The notes under the pieces were generated by a model. It was not told the origin of the DNA. It searched no databases and was given only the letters and a program-made list of their open reading frames with translations. Shown here piece after piece: positions 22,615 to 31,635 of a stretch of 36,015 nucleotides of DNA. The stretch is from assembly GCA_036375215.1 (NCBI GenBank), contig DASUSH010000048.1, forward strand, positions 1-36,015, given 5' to 3'. Within the stretch, counting starts at the first letter, position 1; the number at the start of each line of letters is the position of its first letter. The DNA is from DASUSH01 sp036375215 (GTDB lineage: Bacteria > Actinomycetota > Thermoleophilia > Solirubrobacterales > 70-9). The position numbers and the translations under genes were made by a program.

Positions 22615-22743
22615 CGCGACAGGGGCGGTAGCCCCCGGAGACCCCGGATTCCGGCCTTCGGAGCGGGCAAGTCCCAAGGGCCACGGCGGGCCCGAAAGCC
22701 ACGGAAAACCACCATCCCCAACCAACCCCCCAGCTAGATCCAG
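22615..22743 (+). other. Long, probably structured leader of the DUF1802 gene
   Basis: The segment can form several stems: GGGGC-GGTA-GCCCC (about 22624-22637), TCCG/CGGA around CCGGCCTTCGG, and GGGCC/GGCCC farther on. The last ~45 nt are A/C-rich and unstructured up to the ATG. No Shine-Dalgarno sequence is present. It may be a cis-regulatory RNA; I do not recognise a known riboswitch class. Confidence 0.35.
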
Positions 22744-23373
22744 ATGCCGATCGCGTTCAAGGAATGGGCCGTCACCGTGCGCGCCCTGGCCGAGGGAGAG
22801 CAGCTCCTGACGCTGCGCAAGGGCGGCATCCGCGAGGAGAACAAGCACTTCGAGCTCGAGCACGAGCAGTTCTTCCTCTACCCCACCTTCGACCACCAGC
22901 GGAACGACCTGGTCCGCAACTCCCACCATCCCGAGCTGCGTCGCGCGCTCGAGGAGGGCGTCTGGCCCGACCAGGAGCCGCCGCCGCGCGCGCTGCTCCA
23001 GGACGGCGGGATCCCGCAGCCCGACCGGGTCCGGATCCGCGCTTGGGCCGAGGTCGCCGAGCACTTCGAGACCGACGACCCCCAGGTCGTCAACGGCCTC
23101 GCGCCCTACCACGTGTGGTCCACCGACTACGCGGCCAAGCGACTGCGCTGGAAGCCGCGCCACCCGCTGCACGTGATCGTCCTGCGGGTGCACCGGATCC
23201 CGCGCCCGGTGACCGTGCGCGTCCGCGACGAGCACCACGGCTGCCGCAGCTGGGTCGAGATCGACCGTGACCTGCCCTTCGAGGGCACCCCGGTGATGGC
23301 CGACGAGGAGTTCGAGCGCGCGTCGGCGGAGATCCGGGGCGTGGTCGACGCGGCCGAAGCCGTCCTGGCCTAG
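22744..23373 (+). CDS. DUF1802 family protein
   Basis: The 209-residue protein matches DUF1802 throughout: FKEWAVTVRALAEGEQLLTL at the N-terminus, RKGGIREENKHF, FFLYPTFDHQ, and HHGCRSWVEI near the end. The function of the family is unknown. The protein is soluble, with no signal peptide or membrane segment. DUF1152 follows after a 4-nt gap, so the two are probably co-transcribed. The RKGGI and FLLYP-type motifs are the best anchors for any structural search. Confidence 0.88.
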   Translation: MPIAFKEWAVTVRALAEGEQLLTLRKGGIREENKHFELEHEQFFLYPTFDHQRNDLVRNSHHPELRRALEEGVWPDQEPPPRALLQDGGIPQPDRVRIRAWAEVAEHFETDDPQVVNGLAPYHVWSTDYAAKRLRWKPRHPLHVIVLRVHRIPRPVTVRVRDEHHGCRSWVEIDRDLPFEGTPVMADEEFERASAEIRGVVDAAEAVLA

Positions 23374-23377
23374 CGCC

Positions 23378-24325
23378 CTGGGCGATTCCGCCGAATCCCT
23401 GATCGCGGCCGCCCGGCGGGCGCTGGTCCTCGGCATCGGCGGGGGCGGCGACGTCGTCGGCTCGCTCGCCCTCGCTCGCTACTGCGAGTCGCTCGGCACC
23501 GAGTCCGTCCTCGGCGGGGTCGCGTGGGAGCGGTTCGCGGTCGACCCCTACCCCGGTCCGCGTCCGGTCGAGCAGATCGTCGGCGGTCGCCGGCTGGACG
23601 GCGGCGCCGTGATCGCCGACGCGGCGACCTCGACGCCCGAGGGGGTCCGCTTCTGCGAGGCGGGGATGGCGGGGTTCCTCGGCACGCCGATCGTGCTCGT
23701 CGACATCACCGGCGGGCCCGCCGGGGTCGCCGCGGGAGTGCGAGCGGCGGCAGCCGAGCTGGGCTGCGACCTGGCCGTCTTCGTCGACGTCGGCGGCGAC
23801 GCGATCGCCCACGGCACCGAGCCCGGGCTTGCGAGCCCGCTCTGCGATGCGGTGATGCTGGCCGGCGCCGGCCTCCTCGAGCCGGAGCTGCCGGTGGTCG
23901 GCGGCGTCTTCGGCCCGGGCTGCGACGCGGAGCTCAGCCCGCCCGAGGTGCTCGCCCGGATCGCCGTCTTCGCGCGCGCCGGGGCCTGGCTCGGCACCTG
24001 GTCGATGACGCGGGAGATCGCCGAGGAGCTGGTCGCGGCCGCCGAGGTGGTCCCGACCGAGGCCAGCCTGCAGGCCGCCCGGTGCGCCCTCGGCGAGACC
24101 GGCGAGGCGCGGATCCGCGGCGGCCGGCGCAGCGTCGAGCTCTCGCCCCTGGGCGCCCTCACCTTCTTCTTCGACCCGCTCGCCGGCCCGGAGGCCCTGC
24201 CGCTGGCCGACGCGGTCGCCGGCGCCGCCGACCTCGAGGCCGCCCGCGGGGCGCTCGAGGCGCTCGGCATCCGCACCGAGCTCGACTACGAGCGCGACCG
24301 CGCAGCCGAGCTCCACAGCGGCTAG
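23378..24325 (+). CDS. DUF1152 family protein (start codon unclear, probably CTG)
   Basis: The 315-residue reading gives the DUF1152 N-terminus LVLGIGGGGDVVGSLALA (about 16-33), a glycine-rich nucleotide-binding-like loop. AWERF and IVLVDITGGPAG follow, then FVDVGGDAIAHG and PVVGGVFGPGCDAEL. Between the in-frame TGA at 23294 and this loop there is no ATG, GTG or TTG. The best candidate is CTG at 23378, 4 nt after the DUF1802 stop, perhaps used by reinitiation. A GTG near 23609 would delete the conserved loop. Function unknown; co-occurrence with DUF1802 suggests a shared process. Confidence 0.82.
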   Translation: MGDSAESLIAAARRALVLGIGGGGDVVGSLALARYCESLGTESVLGGVAWERFAVDPYPGPRPVEQIVGGRRLDGGAVIADAATSTPEGVRFCEAGMAGFLGTPIVLVDITGGPAGVAAGVRAAAAELGCDLAVFVDVGGDAIAHGTEPGLASPLCDAVMLAGAGLLEPELPVVGGVFGPGCDAELSPPEVLARIAVFARAGAWLGTWSMTREIAEELVAAAEVVPTEASLQAARCALGETGEARIRGGRRSVELSPLGALTFFFDPLAGPEALPLADAVAGAADLEAARGALEALGIRTELDYERDRAAELHSG

Positions 24326-24330
24326 CTCGC

Positions 24331-24347
24331 GCCCCCGATCACGGGGC
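24331..24347 (+). terminator. Hairpin after DUF1152
   Basis: GCCCC (24331-24335) and GGGGC (24343-24347) form a short GC stem 5 nt after the stop, without a U-tract. The remaining bases to 24405 show nothing recognisable. Confidence 0.4.
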
Positions 24348-24405
24348 GGCGAACGACGAGCTGGGAATGTGATTGATGCCACAGACACCGGCACCGGGGC
24401 GGGGT

Positions 24406-24411
24406 TAGCGT
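24406..24411 (+). promoter_or_regulatory. -10 box of the beta-helix protein gene
   Basis: TAGCGT ends 7 nt before the ATG at 24419, with no ribosome site. Confidence 0.45.
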
Positions 24412-24418
24412 CGGGCCG

Positions 24419-26914
24419 ATGGGACAGGGTGAAAGGGCAACGGGGCTGGTGGTGGCGGCGGTCGCGCTGGCGCTCTCGGCGGCGGCACCGGCGAATGCCG
24501 ACCACGGCGCGACCGCGGTGGAGACCTTCGAGGTCAACTCGACCGGGAGCGCCGCCGACGCGGGCATCAACGGCGACTGCGACACCGACGCGACCAGCGA
24601 CGACGACTGCACGCTGGCGGCCGCGATCGCGGAGGCCAACGCTCACGACGAGGGCGGCGCCGGGGCCCGCGACGCGATCACCTTCAACACCTTCGACGAG
24701 CCGGGTGATCCCGATGACGTCGCCTTCGCGCCGAGCGCCTCGGACGCCGCGGTCACGATCGGCGGCGCGCTGCCGACGATCACCGACGGCGTCGCGATCG
24801 CGACCGCGAACTGCGCGCCGCTGCCGGCGGTCGAGGCCGCTCCGTGCGCCACGCTCGAGACCGGGCTCGTGATCGACGCCGTCGGCGAGGTACGGGTCTC
24901 CGGGTTCGCCTTCTCGGCCGTCGGGACCGGGGTCCGCGTCACCGAGGTGACCGGTGAGTCCGCCGCGATCCCCGACTTCCAGCTGCACAACAGCTTCTTC
25001 GGGGTCGAGAAGACCGGGGTGAGGGGATCGGCGGTCCCGCCGGGCACCGGCGTCCTGCTCGAGGACGTGGCGGGCGCGGAGATCGGCGGGATCACGTCCT
25101 CGGAGAAGAACCTGTTCGCGCGGCAGGGCACGGGGATCGACGTCTTCGGCGCCGACGGCACGCGAATCCTCGGCAACGAGTTCGGCGTCCTCGCCGACGG
25201 CAGCTTCGCACGCGCCGGCGAGAACGCGAGCAGCAACGGCGACAACATCGAGATCACGGGCGACGACAACGGCTCGGGCCAGACGGCCGACGACGACCCG
25301 GCGATCGGCACCGAGGTCGGCGCCCGGTCGGCCGCCGACGCGGGGACCCCGGCGTGCGACGGCTCCTGCAACCTGATCACGCGAGCGGGGATCTCCGAGG
25401 GCGCCGCGCCGCAGTTCCGCGCCGGGATCGATCTCGGCGGCGAGCCGGGCGAGAACGAGCTGCCCGCGGCCGACACCGTGATCCGGGGCAACGAGGTCGG
25501 GGGCGGCGCCGGGACCGGTGGCCGCAACTCGATCGGGATCGCGGTCGGCGGCGCCGACGGCACCGAGATCGGCGGACCGGCGGTCGGCGGCGCCGACCGC
25601 AACGTGATCGCGGGCAACGAGGTCCAGAGCGGCGCCGGGGCCACCGAGCTGGTCATCGACGGCAACCTGATCGGGCTCGGCGCAACCGGCAACACCGTCC
25701 TCTCCGGCACCTCGCTGATGCTCAACCTGGACGGCAGCGGCTCCGTGCTCGGCAACCGGCTCGCCAGCGGCGCTACTCAACCGGTGGTGCTGCTCAAGGG
25801 GACCGCGGCACCCGGGTTCGAGGTCCGCGGCAACGTCTTCGGCGAGCTGGCGAACGGGGGGCCGGCGGGCGCCGGCCTGCACGGCGTCCAGATCACGGGC
25901 AACGGGCACGAGGTCGGCGGCCCGGCAGCGGGAGACGGCAACGTCTTCTCGACCTCGCCGGGCGGCGCCACCACCGGTGTGGGCATCCGCATCACCGGCG
26001 ACGACAACCGGGTCGTCGGCAACCGCATCGGCGTCGGCTCCGCCGGCCAGGCCCGCCCGCTCCACACCGGGATCGTGCTCGACGAGGACGCCGACGGCAA
26101 CCTGATCGGCGGCGACGACGCCGGCTCCGAGAACCTGATCTCGAACTCGTCCTTCGACGCGATCCGCGTCACGAACGCGAACAGCGACGGCAACCTGATC
26201 GCCCGCAACCGTGGCAACGCGAACGGCGACCTGTTCATCGACCTCGGCGGCGACGGCGCGGGCAACCTCGCCGAGCCCGGCGGGCCCAACGGCGGCGCCC
26301 AGGCGCCGCAGATCGCCGCCGCCGAAACGACGACGGCGCAGGGCACCGCGGCGCCGGGAGCGCTGGTGCGGGTCTTCGGAAAGGCCACGGGTTCGCCCGG
26401 CGAGCTCGAGGCCTTCCTCGGGCAGGCCACCGCGGACGGAACCGGCAACTGGCAGGCGGCGATCCCCGAGCAGCCGGCGGGCAGGCTGATCGCCGCGACC
26501 GCGACGATCGCGAGCGGCACCTCGGAGGTCTCGGCGCCCGCCCCGGTGCAGGCACCGGCTCCCGGGTCCGGCGGGACCGGCGGCGGCGCGGAGAGCGGCG
26601 GAGACGGCGGTGCCGGGACCGCCGGCGAGGGCGGCGGCGGCGGCGCGGGACCCGACACCGACCCGCCGGAGACGACGATCGGCAAGCGGCCGAAGAACGC
26701 GATCACGAAGCCGAAGGCCTCCTACTCGTTCAGCTCCGACGAGGCCGGCTCGACCTTCCGCTGCCGGCTCGACCGCAAGCCGTTCAAGTCCTGCACCTCG
26801 CCGCGGAAGCTACGGCGGCTCGACGACGGCAAGCACCGCTTCCAGGTGATCGCCGTCGACCGCGCCGGCAACGCCGACCCGACCCCCGCCAAGGACGGCT
26901 TCAAGGTCGGGTAG
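24419..26914 (+). CDS. Secreted right-handed beta-helix protein with C-terminal Ig-like domain
   Basis: The 831-residue precursor has a signal peptide ending near APANA (about 27). DDDCTLAAAIAEANAH follows, resembling the CSLREAI-type start of bacterial parallel beta-helix surface proteins. Residues about 140-620 carry many imperfect coils of the form GNxIG, xIGGxxxGxxNxI and TGVGIRITGDDN. A Gly/Ser-rich linker leads to a C-terminal domain (about 749-831) with SYSFSSDEAGSTFRCRLD and AVDRAGNADPTPA, the cell-surface Ig-like module common in Thermoleophilia. Function is unknown; polysaccharide binding or cleavage is possible, but no catalytic residues are clear. It is convergent with the metalloprotease, 9 nt apart. 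Confidence 0.88.
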   Translation: MGQGERATGLVVAAVALALSAAAPANADHGATAVETFEVNSTGSAADAGINGDCDTDATSDDDCTLAAAIAEANAHDEGGAGARDAITFNTFDEPGDPDDVAFAPSASDAAVTIGGALPTITDGVAIATANCAPLPAVEAAPCATLETGLVIDAVGEVRVSGFAFSAVGTGVRVTEVTGESAAIPDFQLHNSFFGVEKTGVRGSAVPPGTGVLLEDVAGAEIGGITSSEKNLFARQGTGIDVFGADGTRILGNEFGVLADGSFARAGENASSNGDNIEITGDDNGSGQTADDDPAIGTEVGARSAADAGTPACDGSCNLITRAGISEGAAPQFRAGIDLGGEPGENELPAADTVIRGNEVGGGAGTGGRNSIGIAVGGADGTEIGGPAVGGADRNVIAGNEVQSGAGATELVIDGNLIGLGATGNTVLSGTSLMLNLDGSGSVLGNRLASGATQPVVLLKGTAAPGFEVRGNVFGELANGGPAGAGLHGVQITGNGHEVGGPAAGDGNVFSTSPGGATTGVGIRITGDDNRVVGNRIGVGSAGQARPLHTGIVLDEDADGNLIGGDDAGSENLISNSSFDAIRVTNANSDGNLIARNRGNANGDLFIDLGGDGAGNLAEPGGPNGGAQAPQIAAAETTTAQGTAAPGALVRVFGKATGSPGELEAFLGQATADGTGNWQAAIPEQPAGRLIAATATIASGTSEVSAPAPVQAPAPGSGGTGGGAESGGDGGAGTAGEGGGGGAGPDTDPPETTIGKRPKNAITKPKASYSFSSDEAGSTFRCRLDRKPFKSCTSPRKLRRLDDGKHRFQVIAVDRAGNADPTPAKDGFKVG

Positions 26915-26923
26915 GCACGGCGG

Positions 26924-28669
26924 CTACTCGGCGGTGGCGACGTCCTGAACGGTGCAGCGCGTGATCAGGTTGACGTAGGTGAGCGATGCCGCGTTGATCG
27001 TGCTGAACGGGAACTCGCCACGCTCGAGCCGCTGCGCCGCCTGGCGGAGCCTCGCGGCGAGCTGCCCCCGCCACCGCGAGATCATCTCGTCGGGGCCCGC
27101 GTCCGTCCCGGGTAGGTGGTCCAGCCCGCGGACGCGATTCGAGGTACAGAAGTACCAGCGCGCGAGCAGGCGCCCGGCCGCACGACGGCCGAGGTCGCGG
27201 TTCTCGACGCGGGCGACCGCCGCCTGTTGCCAGGCCGCGTGCGTTTCGTAGATATCGGTGAGCCGCTCGCGGAAGACGTAGTAGTCGGTGTGGAACCCGT
27301 CCGCGGGGTCCTCGCTTCGCGGCGGTGGCGAGAAGTAGCTGGGCGCGCGGGGGCAGCGGTCCGGCAGGTCGAGCACGGGGCTCTCGTCGACCGCCGCGGC
27401 GGGGTCGGGGACGAGGCCCTCGCATTCCTCCGCGCTCACCCGCACCGTGACCTGGTGGGTGAGCGAGGAGCCGACCCGCTTCCCGTTCGTGAACGCGACC
27501 GGGAACTGGCCCGGCCACGCCTTCGCCCCGGTCGCCGGCGACGCGCCGCCGACGCAGAAGCGCGCGCTGCCCCCGATCGTCCAGTCCTCGAGGTCGCGTC
27601 CGTTCTGGACCCAGAGGTAGCTCTCCGGGGTGGTCGCGCCCGCGGTGATCTCGATCTGCTGGACGTGCGAGTCGCGGGGCAGCCGCAGGCGCACCACGTC
27701 GGCACCGAGGTTGACGGCCTCGAGCTCCTCGACGTCGACGCTCGGGTCCCCGGCGGCTGGCTCCTCGGTCGGGAAGCGCACCTCCTCCCCATCCGTGGCC
27801 GGCCCGTTCAGCGGGTTCGTGGGCCGCAGGTGGTCACCCCAGAAGTGGCCGAGGTCCTCGCCGAACGAGCGGCCGCGAGCGTCCAGCTCGTCGGTCACGG
27901 CGATCGTGTTGTCGGCGCCCGCGCCGATCCGGCGGTACGTGGCGTCGAGGAATCCCCAGACCCCGTCGGCGCCGCCGAGGTAGCCCTCGAGCCATTGGAC
28001 GAAGCGCCATGCGCCGTAGGGACGATCGGCGAAGTCCGGGTCGGCGAGGAAGCGGTCGATCGGGTCGGCGGGGCGCTGGATGAACTGGCGGTCGAGCCGC
28101 GTGACCTGGGCATCGCTGCGGTAGAGCTGCACCTCCGCCCAGGTCGCCGTGGTCTCCGCCCACCACCCGGAGGCCAGCTCGCCCGCGACGCCGTTGGCGA
28201 ACGAGTGGAAGAGCTCGTGGGCGAGCGTCGCGCCGAGCTCCCGGCCCTCGAGGTCCGCGGCCACGAGGGCGGCGTCGAACGTCGTCTCGCCGCAGTAGTT
28301 GTCGACGAGCCCGGCCGCGTCGATCGGCTCGCCCGTGACGAACAGCCGGTACGGCAGCTCGCGGCCGCCGCCGGGAGCGGGCTCGCGGCGGGGCTGCCCC
28401 AACTCGGCGGCGAGCGTCGACCAGATCCGCTCGCCGCGGATGATGTGCGCGGAGCGCTCGGCGACGGGAACCGCGCGCCCGCGTGCGTAGATCTCGAGGT
28501 AGGGGCGGCGGTCGACGACGTCGTACTCGTCGATGCCGGAGCGCTCGATGCATCCGTCGCCCCCGTCCGCCGTGGGGTTCCAGATCGCCGCCGATGCGCT
28601 CGCGGGCGCCGCAAGCGCCGCGATCGACGCGAGCGTGACGAGCACCGACAGGACCCGCCCCCCATGCAT
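26924..28669 (-). CDS. Secreted gluzincin-like zinc metallopeptidase
   Basis: The 581-residue precursor has a signal peptide (about 1-27, ALAAPASASA). The zinc motif HELFH is at 151-155, and GWWAETTATW supplies a probable third ligand, Glu172, 17 residues after the second His. That spacing and the WxxE context suit the gluzincin clan. A beta-rich region (about 350-470) and a helical C-terminal region with paired cysteines follow. It is probably an extracellular peptidase; I cannot place it in a MEROPS family by eye. The ATG at 28669 starts the signal peptide. It is divergent from the acylase gene. Confidence 0.85.
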   Translation of the reverse strand: MHGGRVLSVLVTLASIAALAAPASASAAIWNPTADGGDGCIERSGIDEYDVVDRRPYLEIYARGRAVPVAERSAHIIRGERIWSTLAAELGQPRREPAPGGGRELPYRLFVTGEPIDAAGLVDNYCGETTFDAALVAADLEGRELGATLAHELFHSFANGVAGELASGWWAETTATWAEVQLYRSDAQVTRLDRQFIQRPADPIDRFLADPDFADRPYGAWRFVQWLEGYLGGADGVWGFLDATYRRIGAGADNTIAVTDELDARGRSFGEDLGHFWGDHLRPTNPLNGPATDGEEVRFPTEEPAAGDPSVDVEELEAVNLGADVVRLRLPRDSHVQQIEITAGATTPESYLWVQNGRDLEDWTIGGSARFCVGGASPATGAKAWPGQFPVAFTNGKRVGSSLTHQVTVRVSAEECEGLVPDPAAAVDESPVLDLPDRCPRAPSYFSPPPRSEDPADGFHTDYYVFRERLTDIYETHAAWQQAAVARVENRDLGRRAAGRLLARWYFCTSNRVRGLDHLPGTDAGPDEMISRWRGQLAARLRQAAQRLERGEFPFSTINAASLTYVNLITRCTVQDVATAE

Positions 28670-28679
28670 TGCCCAAGCG

Positions 28680-28685
28680 ATGGTA
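28680..28685 (-). promoter_or_regulatory. -10 box of the metallopeptidase gene
   Basis: TACCAT on the minus strand ends 10 nt before the ATG at 28669. Confidence 0.35.
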
Positions 28686-28745
28686 CTCCTGCGACCGCGC
28701 GTCCTCAAGGCCCGCCGAACCGGCTCGCGCGGCGGCGCGCTGTGC

Positions 28746-28751
28746 CAGGAT
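28746..28751 (+). promoter_or_regulatory. -10-like box of the penicillin acylase-family gene
   Basis: CAGGAT ends 9 nt before the ATG at 28761. The first base departs from the TAnnnT pattern, so this is the weakest of the set. Confidence 0.3.
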
Positions 28752-28760
28752 CGGCTCGGA

Positions 28761-31592
28761 ATGAGGGGTCGTACGAGGGGTCGTCGCCCGCTTGCCGGGC
28801 TGGGGTTCTGCATCGCCGCGCTGGCCGTGGCGGCTCCCGCGCACGCCGCGCCGGCACCGCTCGACTACCAGGGGAACGGCGACGTCGGCGGCTTCCGCAA
28901 CATCCTCCCCGCCGGCCAGGGCTCGAACGCGACCGCGCTCGAGATCGCGGCGTTTCAGGGCGGCGGCGCCCAGCCCCCGCACGAGCACGACCAGTACGAC
29001 ATGTACTCGAACCTCGTCTACGACGCCCCGATCGGCGCGAGCGAGATCCCCTCGTACTTCAAGGACGCGAGCTTCGGGACGAAGCCGGAGAACCGCGAGC
29101 GCACCTACAGCCCGCGCGCCGACGTCACGATCGTCCGCGACGACTTCGGCGTCCCGCATATCTACGGGGACGGCCGCGCCGGCGCGATGTTCGGCGCCGG
29201 CTACGCATCCGCCGAGGATCGCCTCTTCTTCATGGACGTCCTCCGCCACGCCGGGCGGGCCGAGCTCTCCTCGTTCATCGGCGGCGGCCAGACCGGGATG
29301 GACCACGACGTCTGGGCCGACACGCCCTACACCGAGGACGAGCTGCAGCTCCAGTTCGACCTCGGCGACGACCTCTACGGCGCCCGGGGGGCGCAGCTCC
29401 AGGGCGACGTCACCAACTACGTCGCCGGGATCAACAAGTACATCTCGGAGGCGCGGATCGACCCCTCGAAGATGCCGGGCGAGTACGCGCTGACGGCGAA
29501 GCCCGGCGGGCCCGACGACTGGGAGGTGACCGACGTGATCTCGACCGCTTCGCTGGTCGCCGGGATCTTCGGCAAGGGCGGCGGCAACGAGGTCGGCTCC
29601 GCGGTCGTCCTCGACGAGGCGAAGCAGCGCTTCGGCAGGAAGGGAAAGCGGGTCTGGTCAGACTTCCGCTCGGCCGAGGATCCCGAGGCGCCGACGACCG
29701 TCCACGACACCAAGTTCCCGTACGAGCGGGTGCCGCGGAAGACGCCCGGGCTCGCCCTCCCCGACCGCGGCACGCTCGAGCGCGAGCCGCTCGTCGTCGA
29801 CGCGACCGGCACCGGCGGACCGGTCGAGGCCGCGCGCGCGGCCGATCCGCTCGCGGCGCCCCCGGGGCCGGACGCCGCGGAGAGCATCGTCGGGCCGCTC
29901 TCGCAGGTCACCGGCGCGTCCAACGCGCTCCTCATCCCGGGCGCGGAGTCGGAGTCCGGCACCCCGCTCGCGGTGTTCGGCCCGCAGGTCTCCTACTTCG
30001 CGCCGCAGATCCTGATGGAGCAGTCGATCCACGCCCCGGACGGACCGCAGGGCCCGGCGGTCGATGCCAGGGGCGCGGCGTTCCTCGGCACCAACCTGTT
30101 CGTCCAGCTCGGGCGCGGACGCGACTACGCGTGGTCGGCGACGTCGGCGGGGCAGGACATCATCGACAGCTTCGCGCTGCCGCTGTGCGAGCCCGGCGGC
30201 GGCAAGCCCTCCCTCGACTCCCAGAACTACCGCTACCGCGGCGAGTGCCTGCCCTTCGAGGTGCTCGAGCGCTCGAACAGCTGGCAGCCGAACCCGGCGG
30301 TCGACCCGACCGCCCCCGGCTCGGAGACGCTGCGGGCGCTGCGGACGAAGCTCGGGATCGTCACCCACCGGGCGGAGATCGACGGCGAGCCGTACGCCTA
30401 CACCCGGCTGCGCGCGACCTACTTCCACGAGGTCGACTCGGCGCTGGGCTTCTCGGAGTTCAACGACCCCGAGGTGATGAAGACGCCCGAGGGCTTCATG
30501 GACGCCGCCTGCAAGATCGACTACACGTTCAACTGGTTCTACGTCAACGAGGACCGGATCGCCTACTTCAACTCCGGCTACAACCCGAAGCGCTCCCGGA
30601 AGACCGATCCGAACTTCCCCGCCTTCGGCACGAAGAAGTACGAGTGGCGGGGCTACCAGCCGCCCTCCGACGCGGTCCTGCAGCCGACGCCGGCCGACCC
30701 GGCCGCGGTCGACCCGCACAGCCTGACCGCGAAGCAGGAGCCCTGCAGGAAGCACCCGCAGGTCGTCGACCAGCGGTACCTGACGAGCTGGAACAACAAG
30801 CAGGCGCCCGCCTACCGGGCCTCGGACGCCGAGTGGGGCTACCAGCCGATCTACCGCTCCGACTCGCTCGACGAGCGGATCGAGAGCGGGATCGCCGGCG
30901 CCAGGAAGATGAGCCTGGTCGAGCTGATCAACGCGATGGAGGACGCCGGCACGGTCGACCTGCGCGGCTCGCAGGTGCTGCCCTGGGTCCTCGAGGTGAT
31001 CGGCAGGGGCAAGGGCGCGAGCGCGGACGCGAAGCGGGCGATCGCGACGCTGCGGGCCTGGGTGAAGGCCGGCGCCCACCGCCGCGACCTGAACCGCGAC
31101 GGCGTCTACGACAACGCCGAGGCGGTACGGATCATGGACGCGTGGTGGCCGCTCCTGCTCGAGGCCGAGTTCCGCCCGAGCCTCGGCAGGGACCTCTACG
31201 GCGCGGTCGAGTCGGCGCGGTCGATCGACGACACGCCGCACAAGCCCGGCACGAACCAGGGCTCCGCCTACAACGGCGGCTGGTACGGGTACGTCCAGAA
31301 GGACCTGCGGTCGCTGCTGGGCGAGCCGGTCGAGGGCGCCTACTCGCGCGTCTACTGCGGCAGGGGCAGGCTCGGGCGGTGCCGCAAGGCGCTCGTCGCC
31401 TCGCTGGAGGTGGCGACCGCGATCCCGGCGAGCGAGGTCTACGCCGACGCCGACGACTGCGACGTCGGCGACCCGCAGATGTGCTTCGACGCGGTCGAGT
31501 ACACCGCGACCGGCGGCGTCGGCCAGCCGCCGATGCCGTGGATCAACCGGCCGACGTTCCAGCAGGCGGTCGAGCCGGGCGCAGCGCCCTGA
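28761..31592 (+). CDS. Secreted penicillin acylase-family Ntn hydrolase
   Basis: The 943-residue precursor has a signal peptide (about 1-30, ALAVAAPAHAAPA). The alpha-chain start VTIVRDDFGVPHIYGD is typical of penicillin/AHL acylases, as is YASAEDRLFFMDVLRHAGRA after it. The self-cleavage site is TGASNALL: Ser387 would become the N-terminal nucleophile of the beta chain after removal of a spacer (about 290-386). Later blocks include FGPQVSYFAPQ. Members hydrolyse beta-lactam side chains, acyl-homoserine lactones or other amides; the substrate is unknown. It is longer than E. coli penicillin G acylase (about 850). Extracellular. Confidence 0.9.
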   Translation: MRGRTRGRRPLAGLGFCIAALAVAAPAHAAPAPLDYQGNGDVGGFRNILPAGQGSNATALEIAAFQGGGAQPPHEHDQYDMYSNLVYDAPIGASEIPSYFKDASFGTKPENRERTYSPRADVTIVRDDFGVPHIYGDGRAGAMFGAGYASAEDRLFFMDVLRHAGRAELSSFIGGGQTGMDHDVWADTPYTEDELQLQFDLGDDLYGARGAQLQGDVTNYVAGINKYISEARIDPSKMPGEYALTAKPGGPDDWEVTDVISTASLVAGIFGKGGGNEVGSAVVLDEAKQRFGRKGKRVWSDFRSAEDPEAPTTVHDTKFPYERVPRKTPGLALPDRGTLEREPLVVDATGTGGPVEAARAADPLAAPPGPDAAESIVGPLSQVTGASNALLIPGAESESGTPLAVFGPQVSYFAPQILMEQSIHAPDGPQGPAVDARGAAFLGTNLFVQLGRGRDYAWSATSAGQDIIDSFALPLCEPGGGKPSLDSQNYRYRGECLPFEVLERSNSWQPNPAVDPTAPGSETLRALRTKLGIVTHRAEIDGEPYAYTRLRATYFHEVDSALGFSEFNDPEVMKTPEGFMDAACKIDYTFNWFYVNEDRIAYFNSGYNPKRSRKTDPNFPAFGTKKYEWRGYQPPSDAVLQPTPADPAAVDPHSLTAKQEPCRKHPQVVDQRYLTSWNNKQAPAYRASDAEWGYQPIYRSDSLDERIESGIAGARKMSLVELINAMEDAGTVDLRGSQVLPWVLEVIGRGKGASADAKRAIATLRAWVKAGAHRRDLNRDGVYDNAEAVRIMDAWWPLLLEAEFRPSLGRDLYGAVESARSIDDTPHKPGTNQGSAYNGGWYGYVQKDLRSLLGEPVEGAYSRVYCGRGRLGRCRKALVASLEVATAIPASEVYADADDCDVGDPQMCFDAVEYTATGGVGQPPMPWINRPTFQQAVEPGAAP

Positions 31593-31623
31593 TCGCTCTC
31601 CGCCGGTCGCCCGCCCGCGGTCG

Positions 31624-31629
31624 TAAGCT
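31624..31629 (+). promoter_or_regulatory. -10 box of the MA-like protein gene
   Basis: TAAGCT ends exactly 6 nt before the GTG at 31636, the standard leaderless spacing. Confidence 0.5.
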
Positions 31630-31635
31630 GGAGCC

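Noticed and set aside
22624..22725. Known c-di-GMP-I riboswitch in the DUF1802 leader
   Set aside because: Short words are similar, but the second half of the conserved core and its closing helix are missing, so only an unclassified leader is claimed.
20014..23436. A 1140-codon minus-strand open frame across hyuB, the hydrolase and DUF1802
   Set aside because: It crosses three genes with recognised families on the plus strand and reads as composition-driven Arg/Gly/Asp-rich sequence without any domain.
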